Below, piece after piece: positions 33,801-45,079 of a stretch of DNA of 64,000 nucleotides. A program made the translations under genes and the position numbers. Source of the stretch: Delphinus delphis (lineage: Eukaryota; Chordata; Mammalia; Artiodactyla; Delphinidae); NCBI RefSeq assembly GCF_949987515.2, contig NC_082698.1, positions 27,370,070 to 27,434,069 on the forward strand. Reading direction: 5' to 3'. Below the pieces are notes generated by a model. That model ran no database searches and was not told where the DNA came from. It saw only the letters and a program-made list of their open reading frames with translations. Position 1 is the first letter of the stretch. Every line of letters starts with the position of its first letter.

Positions 33801-35180
33801 CTCAGGGGAGGGGATAGGAGGAGGGAAAGGGAACTGGGGGTCTGGGGTCTGAGGGAGACATGGGTCTGAGGATGGGTCCCTGGTGAGGGTGAGACGATGA
33901 GGGGCCCGAGGCACAGAAGCGTACGGGGAGACAGAGGGTGCAAAGGTACAAGATGGGGGCTTCTCTAGGCTCCTGCCCCCTTAGGATAATTTAGGATAAC
34001 TGCCTTGAACAGAGGCTGCTATAGCTGGCAGGGCTCTCTGACTGGGCGAGAGGCCGGCCCCACTACCTCCTCAATTCAGGAGGGCTTCCTGAAGGAGGGG
34101 CCTTCGGAAGAGGAAAGAAAACCCAGGGAGCTAGACAAGGGCAAGCAGTGCCTTTCCCCTTGCCTCTAGCACTGGCCTAGAGCAGGGAGGAAAGCATAGT
34201 GGGAGGTCACGCAGAGCCTTAGGGCGTGGTGTGGACATACACACGTGCATTCATGGATTCAGCACAAAGAAATCTATGTATCAGTCAGTGGGAAGACTTA
34301 TCACTTTGATTAACTCCTCTTTGATGCCTCAAAGAAGATGAAATGGATGTTCCTGATCTCATCTGCTGCCCCTCCATGTACTTTATCCTCATTCGTGTAC
34401 GTCATTCATTCATTCATTCATTCTTTCAAGATAGTCAAGGGTTGTCCTGGTTCTGATGCAAACTTGCTGACCCCACTGAGCCCCTTCCCGCTCTGGTCCT
34501 CAGTTAGCTACTCTGTAAATGAGGGAATGGAGCAAGTGGTCAGCCCTGACATGTGATAATGCAGGGATGCAGCCTGTCTTTATTGACACCTGTAGTCTGT
34601 CCCAGAGTCCCGGTGGGTGGAGGGCCCTCTCAGAGCAGCCCTGAGGACGGTGGGAGTGTCTTTCCTGCCTCTGCTGTACTCCGTCAGGGCTGCGCACACC
34701 TATGTCCTAGCTTTTTAGTAGTTGCTTTGAATTTAGTAGTGGCTTTGAGAACCCACATTAAACTCAGGGCAACAGCAACTCCCTGCTTTTTCTCACAGGA
34801 GCCGCTGACAAACCCTGACTGTCTCGATGCACTGGGGCAATCAATTTGTAACACAAATCCAGGACTTCACATTTATCCCTTAAATTACATTATGTTAATT
34901 TTGATTCATTATTCCAAGCTGTCTGTGAGGCCCTAAGTTTTTCCTCTACCATCTAACGAGCTTTATATCTTCTGATAATCTGATGAGCTTGGAGGTCATT
35001 AACAAAAACAGAGAGTAGGAGGGCCAACGGTGGAGTCATGGGAGCAAGCTCTAGAAATTTCTTTTCAACCTTACACCCATCTACTTTTTCCTTTCCTTTC
35101 TCCATTTTGACTACTGGTTCTCGGTGAGCCTACCCTGCTTATTACTGTGCACGAATGTTCTCTGTTTAGTACCCATGCAC
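33801..35180. other. Intergenic, decayed repeats possible
   Basis: A (cattcatt)n patch lies at 34405-34424. From 34690 to 35060 the text resembles an antisense old CR1-like repeat ('tctgataatctgatgagc', 'aggtcattaacaaaaac'), but the match is weak. No gene. Confidence 0.35.
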
Positions 35181-35189
35181 TGTCAGTAA

Positions 35190-35327
35190 TGCATTTCCCA
35201 GCCAGAGTACAAACCCCATGAAGGCAAGGACCACATTTGCCCTGTTTATCACAGAGTCTCCAGTGTCTAGCTCTCTGAGACAGAGGGTGCTCAGTACAGA
35301 GTCACTGAGAGAATAAATGACTCTTCT
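35190..35327 (+). mobile_element. L2 LINE 3' end
   Basis: Sense L2 3' terminus: accccatgaaggcaaggacc, 'agtctccagtgtctagc', 'gtgctcagtacag' and an aataaatgactc tail. Confidence 0.75.
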
Positions 35328-35564
35328 GACAGAAATGAGGGTGATGCGACGGTGCGAAGTGTTAGGAACCTTAGTGTGTGTTACTGCCCCCAGGCACCCA
35401 CCTTCTGGCCTCTGCCACCAGGCCTTTGATGTGAGGGGGTGGAGAGGAGAGGGAGATTTGGTGGAAAATTTTAACCAAGAACTCCGGGGTACTTCTAAAG
35501 AGAGAGAATGTGTGTGTGGAGGTGGGGAAAGAGAGCAAGCAAGCAAGCACACTTCCGGCAGATT

Positions 35565-36025
35565 TGGCTTTGAAGTTTGCTTTAGTTATTTATTAGCTGC
35601 ATAATTGAAGGCTATTGCTTATCATTTCAGAGCCTCCGTTTTTCATCTGTAAAATGGGCATAATAATATCTACCCCCCTCAGTTATTGTGAGGAGTAAAC
35701 ATGACAGAGACAAGCGCCCCCCACCCCCATCCCCTGCTGAGTCTCAGCCCTGTGCCTGTGAACAGGGGCCCCTCCCCTCCCCTCCCTCTTCCTTATAATG
35801 GAGACTGAAACTCTCAGGGAAAAAGAGAGAAGAAAGAGTGTGAGGAATGTTATTTGTGCTCCAAAATATCTCTGTACGATTACCAGAGTCTGGGAAGTCA
35901 ACCTTGACTTGTTCTTTTTTTAAAGCTGTTTTCCCTCATTATATGGGTTATGGATGTTAACCGAAGGAAAACTGGAAAATTCAGATGCGCAAAATAAAAC
36001 ATCACATTTATCCTACCACCCACAA

Positions 36026-36027
<2 letters not shown>
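35565..36027 (+). repeat. Local duplication, copy A
   Basis: Matches 38287-38790 in the same orientation for its full length. Shared landmarks in order: ttatttattagctgcat, atctacccccctcag, gctgttgtgagga-type text, agccctgtgcctgtga, tctgtac-attaccagagtctggga and gcaaaataaaacatcac. The duplicated unit includes a MIR piece at its left and an L1 piece at its right, so this is a duplication of a composite segment rather than two copies of one repeat. It ends at the TG microsatellite. Confidence 0.85.

Positions 36028-36028
<1 letters not shown>

Positions 36029-36068
<40 letters not shown>
36029..36068 (+). repeat. (TG)n microsatellite
   Basis: About 20 TG units at the right edge of the duplicated segment. 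Confidence 0.97.
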
Positions 36069-36069
<1 letters not shown>

Positions 36070-36109
36070 ATGGGGGAACAGATTGCACTATTTAGTTTTA
36101 AACACATCG

Positions 36110-37000
36110 AGTTGGGGTTGCAGGGGAGGTGTCCAATAGGCAGATGGACATGTGGGCCTGAACTGGGGGACAGTGAGCCGAGCTGAAGATAACAGGTTAG
36201 GAGCTGTCAGTGTGTCTCTGTGACCTTTGCAGCTGTGGGAAGGGCCACGGTGCCTGAGGAGGGGTCTGGGCTGAGGGCTAAGGGTGGGACAGCGGAAAGC
36301 ACCTTCATGTGAGGGTCAGGTGGAGTTAGAGGAGCCAGTGATTAAGGCTGAGAATCACCATCAGAAAGGCTGGAAGAAACCAGGAGAGTGTCGGAAGCCG
36401 AGGGAGAAGAGCAGTTCAAGCGGGTGGGGGTGGGCAGCAGTGTGACCTGCTGCAGGGATTTCAGGCAGGAAGGGGCCTCAAAGAGAGCCTCATGGTTTGC
36501 AATGGGAGGACATAAAGACCTTGGCTGGCAGTGAGCCACAACTACTGAAGCCTGCGCCCCTAGAGCCCATGCTCCGCAACAGGAGAAGCCACCGCAATGA
36601 GAAGCCCGCGCACCGCAATGAAGAGTAGCCCCCTCTCGCCTCAACTAGAGAAAGCCTGAACGCAGCAGTGAAGACCCAACACAGCCAAAAACAAAACTGG
36701 AAAAAATAAAAATCAATATGAGATTAAAAAAAAAAAGACTTGGCTGGAACATTTAGCCTGGGGTAGTGGGGACGGAGGCCAGGTGACAGGGTGGAGAGGG
36801 CTGGAGGTGGACGAGGAAAGTAGCAAGTGAGGGGACTCTTCCAGAATGAGTGGTGATGATGGGAAAGGAGACCATGGGGTCCTGGCCTGGGGGGAGGCAG
36901 GGTCAAGAGAAGGTAAACTTATGTGGAGGCTTGGATGGGTGGAGTGAGGGTAGGAGATGGCAGAGAGAGAGAGAGAAGAGAATAGTTGATGCAAAGTCAT
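36110..37000 (-). mobile_element. L2 LINE remains, interrupted by a SINE
   Basis: Reverse-sense L2 phrases occur on both sides: 'gaggtgtccaataggcagatggac' near 36127, 'gaaaccaggagagtgtcgg' near 36377 and 'ggagaccatggggtcctgg' near 36868. The SINE at 36529-36733 interrupts it. Confidence 0.55.
36529..36733 (+). mobile_element. 5'-truncated CHR-1-type SINE
   Basis: Lacks the tRNA-like head and begins within the body (gtgagccacaactactgaag). The end is an A-rich tail. Flanking copies aaagaccttggctgg (36514-36528) and aaagacttggctgg (36734-36747) show it is a truncated insertion, not a later deletion. Confidence 0.88.
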
Positions 37001-37107
37001 TATAAAGCATGGCTTATGGTTTGTAAAACATCTCTGCATCTTCCACAAAGTCTGTTGAGGACATTGTCCATTCTGTAGTCCTGTGTCCCTTTCACAGGGA
37101 ACCATGG

Positions 37108-37345
37108 GAGAGGCAGTATGGCGTAGAGGTTTGGAGCACAGTCTCTGGGGTTTGCAGACCTAGTTTTGAGCCAAGGTTCAGCCACTTACTGGTTATGGGC
37201 ACTTGGGCAACCTCTCTGGTCCTCGATTTCTTCACATACAAATTGGGAAAATAATATCTAATTTGCATGATTGCTATGTAAATTAGATGAGGTACCAGAT
37301 GGTTAGCCTTTTGCCTGGCATCAGGCCTATAGACCTAAGAAGGGG
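37108..37345 (+). mobile_element. MIR SINE
   Basis: MIR from head to tail: gcgtagaggtttggagcaca, gccacttactggttatgggc, acttgggcaacctctctgg and 'tttgcctggcatcagg'. Confidence 0.82.
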
Positions 37346-38286
37346 AAGTTATTACTATTACTTATGTATCATAAGGAGTTCAGTTGCAGGAAAGGGATTT
37401 AATACTGGGAATGTGGCACCTCTAGGCTGATTCTCAGGAATGACTGACTCCCAGGACCATGAAGCTGAAGTGGCCACCAGACCAGGGAAGTGGGAGAGGC
37501 AAGAGCTTGTGTTTCCCTGACTGAGGCTGTCATGAGCTCTGGGGGCTGGAAATGTAAACTGGTGTCTCTACTAAAGGAGAAGGCAAAAAGGTTAAAAGGT
37601 CATCTCGCTGCACTCCTTCCTAGGAACAAGGAAGGAAGGAAAAACTTGGTAATGAAAAGATTCTGAAAGGGAGGCAAAGCCAGGGTGAAATAGCCAACGA
37701 GGAGGAGACAGCCCGCACCACCATCACTGAACAGGTGCTAAGAGAGGAAGTGTGCCAGGTTGTCTCACGTAGGGAAGCTCAGAAACAAAGTGGTAAGAAT
37801 CTTGGAAATTCCCCTCAGAGTAGGTGGTGAGTGACGTACTGAAAGTTCCCTGACAGCGATCCGGAGAACCTTCTGGGGTTTGCATCTGACGTCTGGCAGA
37901 ACCCTGCCCAGACACGTTCAGACTCTCAGATGGTTTCCGTAGAACTTAGTGGTCCTAGGTAAAGACCCTAGAGAAAGCTGGGTACCCTGGGCTGTGTGGG
38001 GAATGAGTTTTCATTTCTTCTGGCATTTGGAGCTCTGCTTCTGGAAGGAAGAATGAAGAAGAGATGTGAGCAGTGAGCTTACAGATGGCGTTAAAGAGTG
38101 GGATTTGCTCTGGGAGTGCTGTGCAGGGGTGTTTGGAAAGTTTGGGGAAGAGACCTGCTCCTTGATTAAAAGAGCCGTAAACCATAAGTTGATAATAAGC
38201 TGTCAGGAAAAGCAAGGTTGAGATAAATCTGTAGAAATGGATGCCACTGGAACTCATGAAAGGAGGAAGGCTCTGTGGTCAGGAAG
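37346..38286. other. Intergenic, no gene seen
   Basis: Moderate-complexity sequence that may hold further L2 remains; nothing is identified with confidence. Confidence 0.4.
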
Positions 38287-38790
38287 GCCTGGCTTTGAAT
38301 TTTGCCTTAGTCATTTATTAGCTGCATGGTTGAAGGTGATTATCATTTCAGAGCCTCAGGTTCTCATCTGTAAAATGGGGTGAGTAATATCTACCCCCCT
38401 CAGCTGTTGTGAGGATTAAATACAATGACAGAGACAAAGCCCCCGGCTGAAGCTCAGCCCTGTGCCTGTGAGTGGGAGCCTCCAACCCTTTCCCCTCCCC
38501 ACTTCTTTCCCCTCACCTTCCCCCCACCCCACCCCCAGCCCCTGTCTTCCTTAGACTGGAGACTGGGACTCTCAGGGAGAAAGAGAGGAAAGAGAGGAGA
38601 GTGTGAGGATTGTTATTTCTGCTCCAGGATAGCTCTGTACAGTTACCAGAGTCTGGGACGTCAATCCTGACTCTTTTTAAAAAAGCCTTTTCCCCTCATT
38701 ACGTAAGTTATGAATGTTAATTGAAGAAAACCTAGACAATTCAGATATGCAAAATAAAACATCATCTGTCATCCTATCACCCAGATTACT
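38287..38790 (+). repeat. Local duplication, copy B
   Basis: Partner of 35565-36027, about 2.7 kb away. This copy is some 40 nt longer, mainly because of extra pyrimidine-rich sequence (38495-38545). It continues without a microsatellite into the L1 fragment, so it probably retains the ancestral right junction. Confidence 0.85.
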
Positions 38791-39430
38791 ACTGTTAACA
38801 TTTTGGTGTATAGCCTTCCGGACTTTATTTTTACGCATATAATCAATTTTTTAAACAAAATGGTATTATATAACGTTGTTTTGGAAACTTTTTTTCACTT
38901 AACAATACATATTCAGGGACTTCCCTGGTGGCGCAGTGGTTAAGAATCCGCCTGCTAATGCAGAGCACATGGGTTCGATTCCTGGTCCGGGAAGATCCCA
39001 CACGCCCCAGAGCAACTAAGCCCATGTGCCACAACTACTGAAGCCCATGCGCCACAACTACTGAAGCCCATGCACCTAGAGCCCGTGCTCCACGACAAGA
39101 GAAGCCACCACAATGAGAAGCCTGCACACTGCAAGGAAGAGTAGCCCCCGCTCGCTGCAACTAGAGAAAAGCCCATGCACAGTGAAGAAAACCCAACACA
39201 ACCAAAAACAAATAAATTAAATAAATAAACTTTAAAAAACCCCAAAACATATTAATGACAATAACTATAGTTCTATAATCTATACCAATGTCGTTAATGG
39301 TTGCATAGTAGTCTACTATAAAGGATAATAAAGGACAGCTTTATTGAATAATCTGTTATTGATGGACACTTGCATGCTTTCTGTTTTTATAAACAATAAC
39401 GTAAGGAACATCCCTGAACATGTATCCAAG
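38700..39430 (-). mobile_element. Old L1 fragment split by a SINE
   Basis: Reverse-sense old L1: 'cacccagattactactgttaacattttgg', tttttcacttaacaatacat on the left, then 'atggttgcatagtagtctact', 'ttattgatggacacttgc' and gaacatccctgaacatg on the right. The SINE at 38916-39240 separates the halves. Confidence 0.7.
38916..39240 (+). mobile_element. CHR-1-type SINE with internal duplication
   Basis: Full head (gggacttccctggtggcgca), B-box ggttcgattcc, and a body in which the ccacaactactgaagcccat unit occurs twice in tandem. Ends in an (AAATA)n-rich tail. Inserted in an older L1. Confidence 0.92.
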
Positions 39431-39889
39431 AGAAGTATGGGAGAATACAAATGTGACTGCCTGGGAAGGTATCTAATGAGGTCAGATTGATAAGGCCTTG
39501 CATACAGCCTGGAAGGAAGGAAGAGTGACCAGGGAGAGGGACACCAGATTGGCAACACACTGTGAGAAGCACCTGAAAGGTTAGAGCTTGAAAAGAGCGA
39601 AGGTTGATAATAACCCCTTTGTACATCTATCCTATAGACAACCACAGAGGGAGGCATTGCCAGGTACTGACACGGGGGCTCATCAGGTATATTTTTGAAT
39701 GAGAATAGCAAGTTACAGAACAAAATATTTGTCATTTGTGTATATAAAGGCATCATACCTCTTTGTTTTTCAAGGAAAATAAAAAGTTTAAGAAGGTAAA
39801 AACAAGATTCTCCCTGAATTTCTCCATATGTCGCAGGACTCAATATAAATAAGAATCTTGGTGCTGAAAAGTTTTAAAAATATATACCT

Positions 39890-40340
39890 TTCCTTTTTTA
39901 TTGTGGTAAAAATATGTATAATTCACTATTTAACCATTTTAAAGTGTACAATTCAGTGGCATTAATTATATTCACAATGTTATGCAGCCGTCACCACTAA
40001 CTATTTTTAAGATTTTCTCATCATCCCAAACAGAAACTCTGTATCTGTTAAACAATAACTCCACATCCCCCTCTCTCATAAGCTCCTGGTAACCTCTAGT
40101 CTACTTTATTCTGTCTCTATGAATTTGCCTATATTTCATATAAAAGAAATCACACAATATTTGTCTTTTTGTATTTGGCTTCTTTCACTGAGCATGATGT
40201 TTTCGAGATTCATCCACATTGTAGCGTATATCAGAACTTCGTTCCTTTCTATGACCGAGTGATAGTCCATTGTATGGATATACCACATTTTGTTTATCCC
40301 TTTGCCTGTTGATGGACAGGCATTTTCCCTCTTAAATCAG
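39890..40340 (-). mobile_element. Old L1 3' fragment
   Basis: Reverse-sense: ttattgtggtaaaaatatgt, 'accattttaaagtgtacaattcagtggcatt', 'agccgtcaccac', and later 'gagcatgatgttttcgagattcatccacat' and gatagtccattgtatggata. Typical of old mammalian L1 ends. Confidence 0.8.
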
Positions 40341-40974
40341 AAATCCATTTATTCAAATCAAACATTCTTTGTGAAAATACTAACTAGGAGCCTGTTTTCC
40401 ATTATTTAAAATGGGAAAAATTGTAACAGGTTATGGGTCAACTTGAATCTCTTAACAGATTTCCTAAAATGTAACTAAGTCCCAGTAAATGCCTATATAG
40501 AATTAACATAGTATGACGTTAGGATGTAAAATGCTCAGAATATTGCTTCCTGGTTACCAAACAACAAACAAGGCTGTAATGCACGGTTGCTTTGTTAGCA
40601 ATAATAAGGCCTCTCAGCGTCAGCCACACTCCAGACCCACATTCTCTTTGTTGACACTTTTCAAAATGTCATGTGATTCTGACACCTTACCAATTCTATC
40701 TGAAATGTAATTTGGGATTTTTCCCATCCATCATTATGTTTAGAATGCCATGCTGAGCTTTGGGGATGCAAATACTGTACATATTTTCCCTATATAAGCA
40801 ACAACTGAGAAACATTATTGTGAGATACACGTGTTCTATAAAGTTTGGGTACTAAAAGCCTAGAGATGTTCTGCCAGGAAAATGTTAATGGGGAATATGT
40901 TCTACAGGATATGCCAACACAGTTAAACAAGAAAACCAAAGTATACGTTCTTTATGTACATATATGTGTGTAAA
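40341..40974. other. AT-rich intergenic sequence, no gene
   Basis: No element assigned. The AT-rich composition suggests old L1 context. Confidence 0.35.
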
Positions 40975-41133
40975 TGCATAGAGGAATATACACCAAGCTA
41001 ATAACAATAAAGAATGGGCAGAGACCTAAAGAGACATTTCTCCAAAGAAGACATACAGATGGCCAAGAGGCACATGAAAAGATGTTTAACATTGCTAATT
41101 ATTAGAGAAATGCAAATCAAAACTACAACGAGA

Positions 41134-41340
41134 GGGCTTCCCTGGTGGTGCAGTGGTTGAGAGTCCGCCTGCCATGCAGGGGGCATGGGTTCATGCCCCG
41201 GTCCGGGAAGATCCCACATGCTGCGGAGCGGCTGGGCCCGTGAGTCATGGCCGCTGGGCCTGCATACCCAGAGCCTGTGCTCTGCAACGGGAGAGGCCAC
41301 AACAGTGAGAGGCCCGCGTACGGCAAAAAAAAAAAAAAAA
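41134..41340 (+). mobile_element. CHR-2-type SINE inside L1
   Basis: Head gggcttccctggtggtgcag, short body with ggccacaacagtgagaggcc and a pure A-tail. Inserted in the L1 ORF2 region. Confidence 0.93.
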
Positions 41341-41467
41341 TCAGCAAACAGTAAATGCTAGAGAGGGTGTGGAGAAAAGGGAACTCTCCTACACTGTTGG
41401 TGGGAATGTAAACTGGTACAGCCACTATGGAGAACAGTATGGAGGTTCCTTAAAAAACTAAAACTAG

Positions 41468-41797
41468 GGGCTTCCCTGGTGGCGCAGTGGTTGAGAGTCT
41501 GCCTGCTAATGCAGGGGACACGGGTTCGAGCCCTGGTCTGGGAGGATCCCACATGCCACGGAGCAGCTGGGCCCATGAACCACAACTACTGAGCCTGCAC
41601 GTCTGGAGCCTGTGCTCCGCAACAAGAGAGGCCGCGATTGTGAGAGGCCCGCGCACCGCGATGAAGAGTGGCCCCCGCTTGCCACAACTGGAGAAAGCCC
41701 TCGCACAGAAACGAAGACCCAACACAGCAAAAATAAATAAATTAATTAATAAACTCCTACCCCCAACATCTTCTTTAAAAAAAAACAAAAAAAACCC
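41468..41797 (+). mobile_element. CHR-type SINE inside L1, long form
   Basis: Full head, body containing ggccgcgattgtgagaggcc then tggagaaagccctcgcacag, and an A-rich tail. Flanked by exact ctaaaactag copies (41458-41467 and 41798-41807). It combines features of the short and long forms. Confidence 0.93.
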
Positions 41798-42299
41798 CTA
41801 AAACTAGAGCTACCATATGATCTGGTAATCCCGCTTTTGGGCATATATCTGCAGAAAAACATGGTTTGAAAGGATACATGCACCCCAATGTTCATTGCAG
41901 CAATGTTTACAATAGCCAAGACATAGAAGAAATCTAAATGTCCATCAACAGATGAATGGATAAAGAAGGTGTGGTACATATATACAATGGAATATTACTC
42001 AGCTGTTGAAAAGAATGAAAATAATGCCATTTGCAGGAGCATGGATGGACCTGGAGATTATCATACTAAGTAAGTCAGTCAGAGAAAGACAAATATCATA
42101 CGATATTGCTTATATTCAGAATCTAAAAGGAAAGATAAAAATGAACTTATTTACAGAACAGAAACAGACTCACAGACTTAGAGAATGAACTTATGATTCC
42201 CAGGAGGGAAGGGTGGTGGGAGGGATAGATTGGGAGTTTGGGATTGACATGTACATACTGCTATATTTAAAATAAAATGTCTTTCCCAAAATAAAAATA

Positions 42300-42520
42300 A
42301 AAATAAAATAAAAATAAGAAATATACAAAATGATTATAAAAAACAGAATGGACTAGAATTAGAACTGATCAATGATAGCTTTATCTTTATCTGTAGTATT
42401 TGCATTTTAATAAGTATGTATTACTTGTGTGATTAAAAATAAATGAATGAATGGATGGATGGATGAATTAATGAATGAATAAATAAGTAAATAAATTTTA
42501 AAAAATGTGTTTAATACCCA
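42300..42520 (+). repeat. A-rich and (ATGG/GAAT)n low-complexity sequence
   Basis: The L1 tail runs into AAAAT repeats; 42440-42505 has GAAT/GGAT/AAAT tetranucleotides. Confidence 0.75.
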
Positions 42521-42599
42521 GAACAACCTTTGGGGTAGAAGATCATGTATGATGTTAACCAAATACAGAGAAAAGAGCTGCTACCTATCCTTTTTCCTT

Positions 42600-43560
42600 C
42601 TTTCTAGAGTGTTGAGAAGAATGACTTCAAGTCAGAAATAGTAGGAAAAATTTTTGATAAAAAGATCCAGGTCCAGAAATGTGTCAAAATCACATGTGAT
42701 CAGGAATCTGCTTTCAGTGATCTTTGGGGAATCATGGAGGATCAGAGAGGTGCTATGGGATGGAAATGGACAAGTACTACCAATATACCCAGCGAGAAGT
42801 ACACAGTGGATTTGGAAATTAAAGATTGTCAAGATTGATACTGATTCTTGGCAAAATTCTAGAAATGATTATTATATACGGGGTGTGGCAATGCCTAACA
42901 AGGAAAACAGGTCTACCTTTTGGCAAGCCAGCATGAGCTCTTTAAGAACACATGCCAAAGAGCAGAATATCATGCTTCTTTTGTTGATAAGGACACTGAA
43001 TGAGGAGTTTAGGGGAATGCTGAAGATACTGTTTTTTGCTTTCAACAGTTTGTCATATTATCCTTGTGGATTCAATGAAGAAATGTGAGCTGATGATGAC
43101 CCTGCTTGGAGGATTCATAACTGGTGACTCACTGTACCCAAAGAGGTGTGATGAGGGTAGGGTTTATATCTTCCCAGTAGGAGGTCTTTGAATCTGTGAC
43201 TCAGCCCTGGTCATGTGATGTTTCTATCAGTGGCTCAAATGAAGATGTAGGAGCCCAGCTCATCACACTTCCAGATCACACAAAGAGGAGCAGGATCGCT
43301 AATAGACTGGATGACAGAACTGTGATTAGAAATGATCTTGACAAGTTGGAACAAGGATCCTACATGAACAAATAATATTTGGAGGAGGGTGGATGTGGAG
43401 TCCTACAGGCAGATTAAAAAGATCAGAGGCACAAATATAGGGCTGGGAATCCTGGTTTAGAAATGAATCACTTGAAAAAGACAGAGTTTATGTGACAGCT
43501 ATGAGTAGACTGACCATAAAATATTACCTAAACTGGGATACATTTGAGAGTAAAAGAAAT
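42600..43560 (+). mobile_element. Ancient CR1/L3-like LINE fossil (reverse-transcriptase region)
   Basis: The order of phrases follows an ancient non-LTR reverse-transcriptase sequence: 'cttggcaaaattctagaa', 'gccagcatgagctctttaagaacaca', 'cataactggtgactcactgtacccaaagag', then 'gatcacacaaag' with 'agactggatgacagaactg' and 'gatcttgacaagttgg'. The last part corresponds to the segment around and after the catalytic aspartates, with frames broken by stops. A 144-codon open frame (42654-43088) is inside but does not follow the enzyme frame consistently. Family naming is tentative. Confidence 0.5.
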
Positions 43561-43567
43561 TGTCATT

Positions 43568-43760
43568 GGGGCTTCCCTGGTGGCGCAGTGGTTAAGACTT
43601 CACGTTCCCAATGCAGGGGGCCCGGGTTCGATCCCTGGTCAGGGAACTAGATCCCACATGCATGCCACAACTAAGAGTTCACATGCCACAACTAAGGAGT
43701 CCGAGTGCCACAACTAAGACTGGGTGCAACCAAATAAATGAATATTTTTAAAAAAAGAAA
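43568..43760 (+). mobile_element. Short SINE of the 'ctagatcccacatgcatgcc' type
   Basis: Shares the cttccctggtggcgcagtgg head but has the 'ggtcagggaactagatccc' body and the repeated 'ccacaactaag' motif, a different subfamily from the CHR-2 copies. Imperfect target-site copies (aaagaaattgtcatt and aaagaaagtgttatt) flank it. Confidence 0.88.
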
Positions 43761-44757
43761 GTGTTATTAACAACTGCAATGTATAATAATTTTACTTTTG
43801 AGGCATCATTGGAAGAACTGGGACTTTTTGTACTAGAAAAGAAAAAAAAAGAATACTAATAGCCAAATCGCTGTCGTGTGAGAAGGGGACTAGATTTCTA
43901 TGGCCTATTATTTTCTAAAATTATTATTTAAAAACTAATATCTTCTCATTGAAAAAAATTCAAATGATAGCCAACTCTTTTCTGTCAAATGGGGACAATA
44001 CTAGTATCCACCTCAGACTATTATGAGGATTAAATGAACAGTGCATGGCGTAAGAATTTATAAGATAAAATTAAAAATATAACTGTTTAAAATAAAAAAA
44101 AGTTCTCCCTTTTCCCATTACCTTCCATCCCCTATGTCAGTCATGTGCTTCAGAGGTAGCCATATTATTAATTTGTTGTGTGTATTCTAAACATTTGTTA
44201 ATTTAAAAAATTTAAACTAATATGCTTACATGAAGCAAATGTAGCAAAATCTTGGTATTGGCTAGCTCTGAATGATTAGAATATGGGAATTCATTGTACT
44301 CTTCTATTTTCATGTATCTTTGAAATTTCCATGAAAGATAGTTATTTATGTAACTCAGAAATTAAACTAATGCAAGGTTATAGCTTTCTCCTATTAGCTC
44401 CCCATAGGCTACCATTTTAAAATTGTTTAGCTACATCTTCTGATATTTGCTTCCCTATTTCTATTAAAATATCATGTTTATCTTGCTTTTTTGACTTTTC
44501 ATTTTTTAGATACTTTTATTGACAGTCTATTATGGAAGATGAGAATTGGGCTCTCTTATACCACCATCTATATTCATTTTATCTTTGTTCATTCTCTCAA
44601 TATACTTAATCACAATTTGGAGTAAAATCAATATTTTGTGTTTATGCATATAAATGTGTAAATATTTCTTTTCTTTCTTCTTTTTAAACAGCTGAGTCAT
44701 GCTGTGACTTTCATTACATTTTATTTCTTGCATAACTTTTTGTTTTTTCTGGAGTTA
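43760..44757. other. AT-rich sequence with MIR and old LINE scraps
   Basis: A MIR scrap lies at 43980-44050 (caaatggggacaatactag, attatgaggattaaatgaac). The rest is AT-rich and unassigned. No gene. Confidence 0.45.
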
Positions 44758-44771
44758 ATAATAGCTTCAGG

Positions 44772-45067
44772 GGCTTCCCTGGTGGCACAGTGGTTGAGAG
44801 TCTGCCTGCCAATGCAGGGGACACAGGTTCAAGCCCTGGTCTGGGAAGATCCCACGTGCCGCGGAGCAACTGGGCCCGTGAGCCACAACTACTGAGCCTG
44901 TGCGTCTGGAGCTTGTGCTCCGCAACAAGAGAGGCCGTGACAGTGAGAGGCCCGCGCACCGTGAGGAAGAGTGGCCCCCACTCGCTGCAACTAGAGAAAG
45001 CCCTCCCACAGAAACGAAGACCCAACACAGCCAAAAATAAATAAATAAATAAATAGATTTTAAAAAA
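44772..45067 (+). mobile_element. CHR-type SINE, long form
   Basis: Head cttccctggtggcacagtgg, body with ggccgtgacagtgagaggcc and 'aagagtggcccccactcgc', (AAAT)n tail. Target-site copies aatagcttcagg flank it at 44760-44771 and 45068-45079. Confidence 0.93.
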
Positions 45068-45079
45068 ATAGCTTCAGGT

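Larger units (their letters stand above)
40975..42300 (+). mobile_element. L1 3' end (ORF2 end and 3' UTR) with two SINE insertions
   Basis: Sense-strand L1: agaatgggcagagacctaaa, ttctccaaagaagacataca, agaaatgcaaatcaaaacta | gtgtggagaaaagggaactc, gttggtgggaatgtaaactg | ttcattgcagcaatgtttac, atgaatggataaagaaggtg, gaatattactcagctgttga. It ends near the AAAAT-rich tail. The bars mark SINE insertions at 41134-41340 and 41468-41797. Stops and indels leave no functional ORF2. Confidence 0.9.

Noticed and set aside
42654..43088. 144-codon open frame as a possible gene or processed copy
   Set aside because: The nucleotide sequence follows an ancient LINE; the frame is broken on both sides and does not match a known protein.
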